DNA of 64,000 nucleotides, from assembly GCF_009908165.1 (NCBI RefSeq), contig NZ_JAAAUC010000002.1, positions 1 to 64,000 of the forward strand, written 5' to 3'. The position numbers were made by a program, and so were the translations under genes. This document shows, one piece after another, positions 9,225 to 17,744 of the stretch. The notes beneath the pieces are model-generated. The model did no database searches and was not told where the DNA came from. It worked only from the letters and a program-made list of their open reading frames with translations. This stretch comes from Frigidibacter albus. GTDB taxonomy: Bacteria > Pseudomonadota > Alphaproteobacteria > Rhodobacterales > Rhodobacteraceae. Each line of letters begins with the position of its first letter. Positions within the stretch are counted from its first letter, which is position 1.

Positions 9225-9298
9225 GGGGTGGTCGCCCCAAGGGCGGTTGGTTCGGACGCGTCAACCGTTGCGGCACCGAAACTTGCGGTGGGCAACGC

Positions 9299-10321
9299 TC
9301 ACACTTTGAGTAGTCTCTCAAACCGGACTATCTTGGCGAGGTCTGCCTCACTTATCAAACGTGCATTTTTTCCGATGCGCCGCGACAAGGCCTGCAGTTC
9401 TGGGGAGGTCACATTCGATAGGAATGCTTCATGCGCACAACTGGCAAGTGCCCTCCTAATAGTGCTACTGTCTCTGACAAAATTCGGATCCCTTCGGCCA
9501 ACGATTGCGACTCTCTTTGCGAGGGGCACAACGACGGCCTCTACGCGATCCCCCTTGTTGGAAACCGGTGCGCAGCCAGATTCCCTGAAAAAGGCAAGCG
9601 ATGTATCCGGAAGGATCAGTTCTGCGTCGGTTGCTCGAAAAACTCGAAATGTCATCTGGAGGTGACTGCGCGTTCTGTCAATTTCAGAGAAATCACCTTC
9701 AAGCGCCTTGTTATGTGAGGATTTGGCCGTTTCGGCTAGAGACTCTGACATCATTCTATAAAGCTGTTGCGCTAGGACAGCCATATCGCTCGCACTTTCC
9801 TTTAGCTTCTGCGGGAGGGCTAGCATGAACGCCTCGCGGACTGCTGGGCGCAGTTCCGCTGCAATACCGTGTTTCTCCATCTGCTGGTCCAGCAACTCGG
9901 GATGATTCGTCAAATAGCTCGACATCATCATTGTGTAGTGTTTCTTGGACGACATTTTGTCTAAGATGAATTTTGCAACGCGGTCCCCTAACCTCGAAAT
10001 CTCGTCCCGAAGAAACAGGCTTCGCATCTCAAGGTGAGACACCAGAGAGGCTGAGAGTCTGGTGTCAAGCTCATATCCGTCTGGCTTGGCCCTAGTCTCT
10101 TGTATAAATCCCTGGATCAAATTTTCAAAGTCAGTGATATTGGTATCTGCCGCAGATCCTGCATTTCCGTAGAAGCTGTTTAAGCGCCCAAATTTCCGAG
10201 TGACAGTCTGTTCTGGAGCGACTCCATTTCGATACACCCAAACATGGTGGTCGCCGTTCTCTTGCCATGAGAACCCCTTTTGGATCATTTGCCAGACATG
10301 GTGTTGCCGCTTGCCAGCCAC
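9299..10321 (-). CDS. DUF4238 domain protein, probably horizontally acquired
   Basis: A 340-residue soluble protein. The N-terminus KRQHHVWQMIQKGFSW and HVWVYRNG match the DUF4238 pattern (paired His, a hydrophobic core, then a strand with Tyr/Trp). The middle is helical and the C-terminus lacks recognisable catalytic motifs; no function is known. It starts with GTG at 10321 behind GGGGGGAAG. The gene is clearly richer in A+T than its neighbours (about half G+C by eye), uses codons rare elsewhere in the window such as TTG, AGA and ATA, and stands alone between two metabolic loci. Recent transfer is likely. Confidence 0.7.
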   Translation of the reverse strand: MAGKRQHHVWQMIQKGFSWQENGDHHVWVYRNGVAPEQTVTRKFGRLNSFYGNAGSAADTNITDFENLIQGFIQETRAKPDGYELDTRLSASLVSHLEMRSLFLRDEISRLGDRVAKFILDKMSSKKHYTMMMSSYLTNHPELLDQQMEKHGIAAELRPAVREAFMLALPQKLKESASDMAVLAQQLYRMMSESLAETAKSSHNKALEGDFSEIDRTRSHLQMTFRVFRATDAELILPDTSLAFFRESGCAPVSNKGDRVEAVVVPLAKRVAIVGRRDPNFVRDSSTIRRALASCAHEAFLSNVTSPELQALSRRIGKNARLISEADLAKIVRFERLLKV

Positions 10322-10410
10322 TTTCTTCCCCCCGGAAACTCTACGCAGAGGGCAAGCTAGGCGACGTGGAGCCCAGAAACAATTTCGATTTGGAACCCTT
10401 GGCTACCCCC

Positions 10411-11136
10411 TCACACCCTTTCCCGATCCCTCTGCCTTGCCCCCGCCGCGCCAATCGACCGCCGATACTGCGCCGCGAGGTCGTTGAAGCGGTCGCCCTG
10501 CACGGCGATATGGGCGCGCATCTGGGCGGTCACCGCGGCCTCATCCCCGGCCACCAGCGCGTCGAAGATCAGGCGGTGTTCCTTCAGCGATTCGCGCATC
10601 CGGCCGCGCAGGCGCAGTTGCAGGCGGCGGAAGGGCTTCAGGCGGCGGTGCAGGCGTTCGGCCTCGCCGGCCAGGAAACGGTTGCCCGAGGCGCGGTAGA
10701 TCAGCGCGTGAAACTCGTGGTTGGCGCGGTAGTAGCCGTCGAAATCATCGGCGGCGAAGGCGGTCTCGCAGCCGACCAGCGCGGCGGCGATCTCGGCCTC
10801 GGCCTCGGGCGTCATCCGGCGGGCGGCGTAGCGGCCGCACATCGCCTCGATCTCGGCCATCACGTCGAACATCTCGATAACGTCTTCCAGCGCCGGGAAT
10901 TTCACGAAGGCCCCGCGCCGCAGCCGCAGCTCGACCAGGCCCGAGGCGGCGAGGGACTGGAACGCCTCGCGCAGCGGCGTGCGCGAGACGTGGAACTGCT
11001 CGGCAAGACGCACCTCGTCCAGCCGCGCACCGTCGGGGAAATGGCCCTCGACGATCATCTCTTCCAGGGCTTCGCGGATCTGGTCGGTGCGGCGGTCGAG
11101 GGGGATGTCCTGCATGGCTGTCATACTCGATGTCAT
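10411..11136 (-). CDS. matR: GntR/FadR-type transcriptional regulator of malonate genes
   Basis: A regulator with an N-terminal winged helix-turn-helix (RLDEVRLAEQFHVSRTPLRE) and a C-terminal FCD ligand domain, recognised by its spaced metal/ligand residues (NHEFHALIY, EHRLIFDAL, MRAHI). It is divergent from a TRAP transporter and malonate enzymes, the arrangement of Rhizobium matR, so malonate or malonyl-CoA is the likely effector. Several ATGs lie at 11145, 11136, 11124 and 11115; 11136 is used because the longer open frame would overlap the facing gene, but 11124 is nearly as good. The C-terminus ends in a short basic tail. Confidence 0.8.
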   Translation of the reverse strand: MTSSMTAMQDIPLDRRTDQIREALEEMIVEGHFPDGARLDEVRLAEQFHVSRTPLREAFQSLAASGLVELRLRRGAFVKFPALEDVIEMFDVMAEIEAMCGRYAARRMTPEAEAEIAAALVGCETAFAADDFDGYYRANHEFHALIYRASGNRFLAGEAERLHRRLKPFRRLQLRLRGRMRESLKEHRLIFDALVAGDEAAVTAQMRAHIAVQGDRFNDLAAQYRRSIGAAGARQRDRERV

Positions 11137-11139
11137 TTC

Positions 11140-11174
11140 TTGCATACAATAGGATTGACATTGCATATCCGCAA
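11140..11174 (+). promoter_or_regulatory. Putative MatR operator and dctP promoter
   Basis: TTGCATACAA (11140-11149) is a near-palindrome matching the TTGTATACAA-type operator of FadR-subgroup MatR. It sits immediately upstream of a perfect -35 hexamer TTGACA (11155-11160) for the rightward operon. A second inverted repeat TTGC-N6-GCAA (11161-11174) overlaps the spacer. No good -10 hexamer is obvious; CAATCT at 11178-11183 has the right spacing. The sites also lie at the start of matR, so autorepression is plausible. Confidence 0.55.
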
Positions 11175-11230
11175 CGACAATCTGAGGACCATGCTTACGC
11201 AAGCAAAGCTGCCTTTGGGAGGAGGATTTC

Positions 11231-12217
11231 ATGAAATATGCAAAGATTGCGGCCTGTGCCGCGGTCCCGTTCGCGCTGCTGGCAACCTCGGCAAGCGCCG
11301 AGCAGCTTCGGCTGTCGCATCAGTTCGCGCCGGGTGACCTGCGCCACCGTATCGCCGAGATCGTGGCCGAAGAGGTCGCGGCGGCGGATGTCGATCTGAC
11401 CATCCAGATCTTCCCGTCCGGGTCGCTGTTCAAGGCGACCGAGCAATATGTGCCGCTCAGCCGCGGTCAGCTGGACATGACGGTGTTCCCGCTGTCCTAT
11501 GCCGGCGGCCAGCGCCCGGAATACAACCTGACGCTGATGCCGGGGCTGGTGAAGAACCACGACCACGCCGCGCGCCTCAACGCCTCGCCCTTCATGGACG
11601 AGATCGAGGCGCTGCTGAACGAAGATGACGTGATGACGCTGGTGAAGGGCTATCTGGCCGGCGGCTTTGCCAGCATGGGTGAGTGCATCACCAACCCCGA
11701 GGATGTGCAGGGCATGACCGTGCGCGCCGCGGGCAAGGGGTTCGAGGAGATGCTGCAGGCCGCGGGCGCGTCCATCGCCTCGATGCCCTCGTCGGAAACC
11801 TACAACGCGATGCAGCAGAACGTGCTGAACGCGCTCAACACCTCGTCCTCGTCCTTCGTGTCGTTCCGCCTGCAGGAACTGGCGCAGTGCTACACCCCGG
11901 CCAGCGACGTGGCGCTGTGGTTCATGTATCAGCCGATGCTGATCAACAAGACCACCTTTGACGGGCTGACCCCCGAGCAGCAGGCGGCGCTGATGGCGGG
12001 CGCGGCCAAGGCCGAGGCCTATTACCTGGAAGAAGCCAAGAAGGAAGACTCTGCCTCGGTCGAGGTGTTCCGCGAGGCGGGCGTCGAGATTGCCGAGATG
12101 ACGCAGGAAGATTTCGACGCCTGGCAGGCCCTGGCGCAGGAATCGTCCTACAAGCAGTTCGTCGCGGACGCGCCCGACGGGCAGCGCCTGCTCGACATGG
12201 CGCTGTCGGTCGAGTGA
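11231..12217 (+). CDS. dctP: TRAP transporter periplasmic substrate-binding protein (probable malonate)
   Basis: A 328-residue DctP-family binding protein with a signal peptide (cleavage near ASAEQ, residue 24) and the typical early strand LRLSHQFAPGDLRHR. It captures an organic acid in the periplasm and delivers it to the DctQM permease encoded next. A strong Shine-Dalgarno GGGAGGAGG (11217-11225) precedes ATG. Malonate is inferred as the substrate from the matR and matAB neighbours, as in the MatPQM systems of other alphaproteobacteria. It is followed by a stable hairpin before dctQ. Confidence 0.88.
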   Translation: MKYAKIAACAAVPFALLATSASAEQLRLSHQFAPGDLRHRIAEIVAEEVAAADVDLTIQIFPSGSLFKATEQYVPLSRGQLDMTVFPLSYAGGQRPEYNLTLMPGLVKNHDHAARLNASPFMDEIEALLNEDDVMTLVKGYLAGGFASMGECITNPEDVQGMTVRAAGKGFEEMLQAAGASIASMPSSETYNAMQQNVLNALNTSSSSFVSFRLQELAQCYTPASDVALWFMYQPMLINKTTFDGLTPEQQAALMAGAAKAEAYYLEEAKKEDSASVEVFREAGVEIAEMTQEDFDAWQALAQESSYKQFVADAPDGQRLLDMALSVE

Positions 12218-12223
12218 CCCGCA

Positions 12224-12252
12224 GCCGGGCGCGGGGGTCTCCCGCGCCCGGC
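12224..12252 (+). other. Intercistronic stem-loop between dctP and dctQ
   Basis: A perfect 12-bp stem GCCGGGCGCGGG (12224-12235) / CCCGCGCCCGGC (12241-12252) with a 5-nt loop lies seven bases after the dctP stop. There is no T-tract, so it is more likely a 3' protective or partial-termination element that raises binding-protein mRNA over permease mRNA, as is common after binding-protein genes. Confidence 0.7.
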
Positions 12253-12289
12253 CGTCCGGCCCGTCTCATCGCCTTTTCGGAGATATCCC

Positions 12290-12859
12290 ATGCCCGGCCT
12301 TACCAGTGCCGCCCCCCGCAGAGGGGCTGGCTTCATCCGTGCGGTTCACGCCGTATCCACCGTCTGCGGCTGGATCGCTGCCGCCTTCACCGTCATCGCC
12401 CTGTTCGTCACCTGCCACATGATCTTTGTGCGCGCTGTCCTTGGCCAGTCGACAATCTGGCAGACCGAGGCGGTGATCTACCTGATGATCGCGGCCACCA
12501 CCATCGGGCTACCCTATGTGCAGAAGCTGCGCGGCCATGTGAACGTGGACCTGATCCCGCTGATGCTGCCGCCGCGGGCGCGGATGGTGCTGGCCTATGT
12601 CACGCTGCTGGCCACCCTGGCGGTGATCATGCTGCTCGCCTGGCATTCGCTGCATATCTGGACCGAAGCCTTTGATCGGAACTGGAAATCCTCGACCGTC
12701 TGGGCGCCGCCGCTCTGGGTGCCCTATCTGGCGCTGCCCATCGGCTTTGGCCTTTATGTGCTGCAACTTCTGGCCGATCTGGTGGGGCTTGCCACCGGAC
12801 ATGAAGCGCCCTTCGGCGCACGGGATATCGAAGCGCCGCTCGGCGCAGGGGAGGCGTGA
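12290..12859 (+). CDS. dctQ: TRAP transporter small permease subunit
   Basis: A 189-residue membrane protein with four predicted helices (near residues 25-45, 60-80, 96-116 and 140-165), the DctQ layout. Conserved features include the charged QTEAVIYLMIA segment. It pairs with DctM in the inner membrane and links it to the binding protein. The start follows GGAG with about 7-nt spacing. The C-terminal tail overlaps the dctM start (12856-12859). Confidence 0.87.
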   Translation: MPGLTSAAPRRGAGFIRAVHAVSTVCGWIAAAFTVIALFVTCHMIFVRAVLGQSTIWQTEAVIYLMIAATTIGLPYVQKLRGHVNVDLIPLMLPPRARMVLAYVTLLATLAVIMLLAWHSLHIWTEAFDRNWKSSTVWAPPLWVPYLALPIGFGLYVLQLLADLVGLATGHEAPFGARDIEAPLGAGEA

Positions 12860-14172
12860 TGGATCCGCTTGTTCTGGGCGGCCTTGTCGCCGTCGCTACC
12901 ATTGTCATTCTGTTTTCGGGGGTGTCGGTCGCCGTTGGGCTGCTGATCGTCGCCGCCGCCTTCCTGCTCATCTTCGATGGCAGCCGCTCGCTGGAGATGA
13001 TGCCCGAGATCTTCTTTGCCGATCTCAACAGCTTCACCATCCTGTCGATCCCGATGTTCATCATCATGGGCGCGGCCATCGCCTCGACCCGCGCCGGGGC
13101 TGACCTCTTCGAGGCGCTGGAGCGTTGGCTGACGCGGGTGCCGGGGGGCCTCGTTGTCTCAAACCTCGGCGCTTGCGCGCTCTTCTCGGCGATGTCGGGA
13201 TCGAGCCCGGCCACCTGCGCCGCCATCGGCAAGATGGGCATCCCCGAGATGCAGAAGCGCGGCTACCCTGACGGGGTGGCGGCCGGGGCCATCGCGGCCG
13301 GCGGCACGCTGGGGATCCTGATCCCGCCTTCGGTCACCATGATCGTCTATGGCATCGCCACCGAAACCTCGATCGGTCGGCTGTTCCTGGCGGGCGTGAT
13401 GCCCGGGATCATGCTGATGCTGCTGTTCATGGCCTGGGCGATCTATGCCACCTGGCGGTCGGGCAACATCGCCGTGCTGTCGCCGCGCCACTACTCCTTG
13501 CGCGAGAAGTTCGAGATCCTGCCGCGGATCGTGCCCTTCCTCGTGGTCATCCTCGGCGTCCTCTACGTGATGTATGGCGGCATCGCCACTACCTCGGAAA
13601 CCGCGGCAGTGGGGGCGGTGCTGTGCCTTGGCATGGCCATCGTGATCTACAAGATGTGGAACCCGCGGGCGATCTGGGCCGTGCTGCGAGACAGCACCCG
13701 CGAGAGCGTGATGATCCTGTTCATCATGGCTGCGGCGGGGGTCTTCGCCTACATGATGTCCTCGCTGTTCATCACCCAGACCATCGCGCAATGGATCGCC
13801 GGGCTGGATGTGAACCGCTGGGTGCTGATGGGGATCATCAACCTCTTTCTGCTGGTCGCGGGCTTCTTCCTGCCCCCGGTCGCGGTGATCCTGATGACCG
13901 CGCCGATCCTGCTGCCGATCCTCGATGCCGCGCAGTTCGATCCCTACTGGTTCGCGGTGATCCTGACGATCAACATGGAAATCGGGCTGATCACGCCGCC
14001 TGTCGGGCTCAACCTCTTCGTCATCAACTCGATTGCGCCCAAGATCTCGCTGAAGACGATCCTGTGGGGGTCTGCACCCTTCGTCGGCTGCATGATCCTT
14101 GCCATCGTGATCCTGTGCTTCGTGCCCGAAATCGCAACCTGGCTGCCCGATCTGGTGATGGGCCCGTCCTGA
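12856..14172 (+). CDS. dctM: TRAP transporter large permease subunit
   Basis: A 438-residue DctM-family permease with about twelve hydrophobic segments, driving sodium- or proton-coupled organic acid uptake. Family motifs are visible: SIPMFIIMGA, FSAMSGSSPATCAAIGKMGI, AAGGTLGILIPPSVTMIVYG and, near the end, EIGLITPPVGLNLFVI. It overlaps dctQ by 4 bp and is 13 bp from matA, placing transport and malonate activation on one transcript. Confidence 0.93.
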   Translation: MMDPLVLGGLVAVATIVILFSGVSVAVGLLIVAAAFLLIFDGSRSLEMMPEIFFADLNSFTILSIPMFIIMGAAIASTRAGADLFEALERWLTRVPGGLVVSNLGACALFSAMSGSSPATCAAIGKMGIPEMQKRGYPDGVAAGAIAAGGTLGILIPPSVTMIVYGIATETSIGRLFLAGVMPGIMLMLLFMAWAIYATWRSGNIAVLSPRHYSLREKFEILPRIVPFLVVILGVLYVMYGGIATTSETAAVGAVLCLGMAIVIYKMWNPRAIWAVLRDSTRESVMILFIMAAAGVFAYMMSSLFITQTIAQWIAGLDVNRWVLMGIINLFLLVAGFFLPPVAVILMTAPILLPILDAAQFDPYWFAVILTINMEIGLITPPVGLNLFVINSIAPKISLKTILWGSAPFVGCMILAIVILCFVPEIATWLPDLVMGPS

Positions 14173-14185
14173 AGGAGCACCTAAG

Positions 14186-15490
14186 ATGAGCAGGATCGCC
14201 TTCTTTGCCGATATCATGGGGACGCTGTTCGAGCGGCGTCCCGGCAAGGCCGCTGCCCCCAGCCGGGCGCCGATGGCCGCGCTCTGCGACGGGCTGCTGT
14301 CGGCGCAGGGTGAGGTGTCGGGGATGCGGCTGGCGCGCGACATCTTGCAGCGCTACCGCACGATGAGCGCCGACGAGAAGCGCGGCTTCTTCGAGCATCT
14401 GGCCGAGGCGCTGGACGTGGACAGCGCCAAGGTCATCGCCGCGGCCGAACGCTATGCTGCCAAGCGAGATGCGGCGTCCTATGGCGAGCTCAGCCGCGAG
14501 GCAGAGCCGCCGCGGCAGGAACTGCTCCGGCGCCTGAACCAGGCGCCGGGGGGCACGGAAGAGCTGGTGCAGATGCGGCTCGACCTGCTGCAGATGGAGC
14601 CTTCTCCGGCCCTGCAGCGCATCGATCTCGATTTCGCGCATCTCTTCGGCAGCTGGTTCAACCGCGGCTTTCTGGTGTTGCGCCATATCGACTGGCGGAC
14701 CCCGGCCAATATCCTCGAAAAGATCATCCAGTATGAGGCCGTCCACGCCATCGACGACTGGGATGACCTGCAGCGCCGCCTGCGCCCGTCCGACCGGCGC
14801 TGCTTTGCCTTCTTTCACCCCGCCATGCCCGAGGAGCCGCTGATCTTCGTCGAGGTGGCGCTCTGCCACGGCATCCCCGGATCGGTGCAGCGCCTGCTGG
14901 CCGAGGGGCGCGAGCCGGTGCCCGATGCCGAGATCGACACGGCGGTGTTCTACTCCATCTCCAACTGCCAGGAGGGGCTGCGTGGCATTTCCTTCGGCAA
15001 CTCGCTGATCAAGCAGGTGGTGGACGAGCTGCGCCGCGACCTGCCGCAGGTGAAGACCTTCGTCACCCTGTCGCCGGTGCCGGGGCTGTCGCGGCACCTC
15101 AAGGCCATCGCCAAGGACCGGCCCGAGGCGGCGGCGCTGCTGGCGGCGGCGGCAACGGGCGACCCCGAGGCGCTTGGCCCGCATCTTGCGGCGCTGAGAT
15201 CGCTGACGGCAGAGTTCCTGCTGACCGCCAAGCGCCCCGACGGGATGCCCGCGGACCCGGTGGCGCGCTTCCACCTTGGCAATGGCGCGCTGCTGCATGA
15301 CGTGCATGCACTGGCCGATACCTCGGCCAACGGGCTGCGGCAATCTTGCTCGGCGATGGTGAACTACCTTTACGATCTGGCAAAGGTCGAGCGGAACAAC
15401 GAAAACTTCGTCACCGGCAAGACCGTCGCCGCGGCGAAATCCGTCCAGGCCCTGCTGCCGCAGGGCGCCTCTACAGGAAGAAAACCATGA
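14186..15490 (+). CDS. matA: Malonyl-CoA decarboxylase
   Basis: A 434-residue MCD-family enzyme converting malonyl-CoA to acetyl-CoA and CO2. An N-terminal helical domain (to about residue 150) precedes a GNAT-like catalytic domain with family blocks FHPAMPEEPLIFVEVAL, YSISNCQEGLRGISFGN and, near the C-terminus, RFHLGNGALLHDVHALADTS. It lies directly after the transporter genes and its stop overlaps the matB ATG (ATGA at 15487-15490). With matB it forms the activation-decarboxylation route for imported malonate. Confidence 0.94.
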   Translation: MSRIAFFADIMGTLFERRPGKAAAPSRAPMAALCDGLLSAQGEVSGMRLARDILQRYRTMSADEKRGFFEHLAEALDVDSAKVIAAAERYAAKRDAASYGELSREAEPPRQELLRRLNQAPGGTEELVQMRLDLLQMEPSPALQRIDLDFAHLFGSWFNRGFLVLRHIDWRTPANILEKIIQYEAVHAIDDWDDLQRRLRPSDRRCFAFFHPAMPEEPLIFVEVALCHGIPGSVQRLLAEGREPVPDAEIDTAVFYSISNCQEGLRGISFGNSLIKQVVDELRRDLPQVKTFVTLSPVPGLSRHLKAIAKDRPEAAALLAAAATGDPEALGPHLAALRSLTAEFLLTAKRPDGMPADPVARFHLGNGALLHDVHALADTSANGLRQSCSAMVNYLYDLAKVERNNENFVTGKTVAAAKSVQALLPQGASTGRKP

Positions 15491-17001
15491 CCAACCCGCT
15501 GTTCGACACTCTGGTCGCCCCGCTTGCAACCCGCGAGAGCGCGTTCCTGACCGATGCCGCCGGCGCGCGGATGACCGGCGCCGCCTTCCACGCCCTCGCG
15601 CTGCGCTACGCCGCCGCGCTGGACGGGCTGGGGCTGCACCCGGGCGACCGCATGGCGGTGCAGATCGACAAGACCCCGCAGGCGCTGGCGCTCTATGCCG
15701 CGGCGCTCGCCTCGGGCGTGGTGTTCCTGCCGCTGAATACCGCCTACACCGCGGATGAGGTGGAGTATTTCGTCGGCAATGCCGGCGCCGCGCTGCTGGT
15801 CGGCAGCCCGGCGCGCGCCGATGCGCTTGGGGCGGTGGCGGCGCGGCATGGCGCCCAGTTCCAGACGATGGACGATGCGGGCGAGGGCACGCTGCCGGAC
15901 CTCGCCGCCGCGGCGCCGGAAGGCTTCGCCCCGGTCTCGCGCGGGCCGGGCGATCTGGCGGCGATCCTCTATACCTCGGGCACCACCGGGCGCTCGAAAG
16001 GCGCGATGCTGACCCAGCAGAACCTTCTGTCCAACGCCGAGGTTCTGGCGGCCGAATGGCGCTTTACCCCGGATGACGTGCTGCTGCACGCGCTGCCGAT
16101 CTTCCACACCCATGGCCTGTTTGTCGCCTGCAACGTGGTGATGCTGTCTGGCGCGTCGATGATCTTCCTGCCCGGCTTCAAGGCAGATCAGGTCATCGGC
16201 TGGCTGCCACGCGCCACCACCATGATGGGCGTGCCCACCTTCTACACGCGCCTGCTGGACGATCCGCGCTTCAACCGCGATCTTGTCGCCCATATGCGCC
16301 TCTTCACCTCGGGCTCCGCCCCGCTGCTGGCGGAAACCCATGTGCAGTTCGAAGAGCGGACCGGGCACCGCATCCTCGAACGCTATGGCATGACCGAAAC
16401 CAACATGAACACCTCCAACCCCTACGCGGGCGACCGGCGGGCGGGCACCGTCGGCCTGCCGCTGCCGGGGGTGGAGCTGAAGATCACCGACCCGGTCACC
16501 GGCGAGACCCTGCCGCAGGGCGAGCCCGGCATGATCGAGGTGCGCGGGGCCAATGTCTTCAAGGGCTACTGGGAAATGCCGGAGAAGACCCGCGAGGAGC
16601 TGCGCGAGGACGGGTTCTTCATCACCGGCGATATCGGCGTGATCGACAGCGATGGCTATGTCAGCATCGTCGGGCGGCAGAAGGACCTGATCATCACCGG
16701 CGGCTACAATGTCTATCCCAAGGAGATCGAGCTGATCCTCGATGACCAGCCCGGCGTGCTGGAAAGCGCGGTGATCGGCGTGCCGCATCCCGATTTCGGC
16801 GAGGCGGTGGTAGCGGTGCTGGTGCCGGCAAAGGATGCCCGGATCGACACCGTGGCCATTGCCGCCGTGCTGGGACAATCGCTGGCGCGGTTCAAGCAGC
16901 CCAAGCAGATCATCGTGCTGCCGGACCTGCCGCGCAACACCATGGGCAAGGTGCAAAAGAACCTGCTGCGGCAGGACCATGCGCGGCTGTTCGCGAGCTG
17001 A
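15487..17001 (+). CDS. matB: Malonyl-CoA synthetase (malonate-CoA ligase)
   Basis: A 504-residue acyl-adenylate-forming ligase making malonyl-CoA from malonate, ATP and CoA. It has the AMP-binding P-loop YTSGTTGRSKGAM (about residues 160-172), the RYGMTETNMNTSNPY block characteristic of MatB (about 300), ITGDIG (about 379) and the C-terminal GRQKDLIITGGYNVYPKEIE hinge with the catalytic lysine region PRNTMGKVQKN near the end. The start used is the ATG overlapping the matA stop; the same frame is open further upstream inside matA but is not coding. Confidence 0.95.
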   Translation: MTNPLFDTLVAPLATRESAFLTDAAGARMTGAAFHALALRYAAALDGLGLHPGDRMAVQIDKTPQALALYAAALASGVVFLPLNTAYTADEVEYFVGNAGAALLVGSPARADALGAVAARHGAQFQTMDDAGEGTLPDLAAAAPEGFAPVSRGPGDLAAILYTSGTTGRSKGAMLTQQNLLSNAEVLAAEWRFTPDDVLLHALPIFHTHGLFVACNVVMLSGASMIFLPGFKADQVIGWLPRATTMMGVPTFYTRLLDDPRFNRDLVAHMRLFTSGSAPLLAETHVQFEERTGHRILERYGMTETNMNTSNPYAGDRRAGTVGLPLPGVELKITDPVTGETLPQGEPGMIEVRGANVFKGYWEMPEKTREELREDGFFITGDIGVIDSDGYVSIVGRQKDLIITGGYNVYPKEIELILDDQPGVLESAVIGVPHPDFGEAVVAVLVPAKDARIDTVAIAAVLGQSLARFKQPKQIIVLPDLPRNTMGKVQKNLLRQDHARLFAS

Positions 17002-17011
17002 GACCTGAAAA

Positions 17012-17036
17012 AGCCCCGGCCGCGCGGGCCGGGGCT
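17012..17036. terminator. Bidirectional terminator between matB and the DUF892 gene
   Basis: AGCCCCGGCC (17012-17021) pairs perfectly with GGCCGGGGCT (17027-17036) around a 5-nt loop. The A-run on its left gives a T-run for the minus-strand gene ending at 17060, so it works best leftward; on the plus strand it ends the mat operon with only a weak T-tract. Confidence 0.75.
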
Positions 17037-17059
17037 GATTGCAGGGCAGGGGCCTTGGG

Positions 17060-17554
17060 TCAGGCCGCCATCGCCGCCTTGTTGGCATCAGTCTTGGCCA
17101 GCTGCATCAGCGCCTTGTCGGTCGCCTGCTCTTCGGCCAGCGTTTCCAGCAGCAGGTTGGCGGCGTCGGTATGGCCCAGAAGCTTGGCCCAGGTCGACAG
17201 CGTGGTGTAGCGGGCCATCTCGTAATGCTCGACCGCCTGCGCCGCGGCCACAAGGCCGGCGTCGATCGAGGCCATGCCCTTGTACTCGTCCATGATCTCC
17301 TCACCCTCTTCGAGGATGCCGTCGATCGCCGGGCAGGTCTTGCCCTGCGCGCGCTTGCCAAGCGCCTCGAACACCTTGTCGAGCCGCTCTTTCTGTGTCT
17401 CGGTCTCTTCCTTGTGCTTCAGGAAGGCGTTACGCAGCATCTCCGACTGCGCCGCACGGGCCATTTTCGGCAGCGCTTTCAGGATCTTGCGCTCGGCGTA
17501 GTAGATGTCCTTCAGGCCGTCGTAGAACAGCGATCCAAGGTCCTTGTCTTTCAT
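17060..17554 (-). CDS. Ferritin-like DUF892 (YciE/YciF) stress protein
   Basis: A 164-residue protein, helical throughout, with carboxylate/His pairs of a ferritin-like four-helix bundle: YYAERKILKALPKM (about 18-31), KHKEETETQKERL (47-59), EEIMDEYKG and AVEHYEMARY (about 113-122). Members bind a di-metal centre and are often induced by stress; the reaction is unproven. ATG 17554 follows GGGAGA. The open frame continues upstream to 18172 but that part resembles no protein and covers the hsdR remnant. It is a single gene with its own terminator. Confidence 0.88.
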   Translation of the reverse strand: MKDKDLGSLFYDGLKDIYYAERKILKALPKMARAAQSEMLRNAFLKHKEETETQKERLDKVFEALGKRAQGKTCPAIDGILEEGEEIMDEYKGMASIDAGLVAAAQAVEHYEMARYTTLSTWAKLLGHTDAANLLLETLAEEQATDKALMQLAKTDANKAAMAA

Positions 17555-17744
17555 GGTCAGTCTCCCGGGGGGTTGGAGTGTGATGCCGGGGAGAACGTGG
17601 AAAGGGGCCGGTGGTTCCCCGGGGGGGACGCAGCGGCGGAAGCCGCCCAAGCTCCTGTTGCCGAACCTGCCGATTGGTGAGCGTCGTTGTAGATGTCTGT
17701 GAAAAAGCGAATATGTGGTCTGTGAGAGGGGTATGTTTCGTCTG

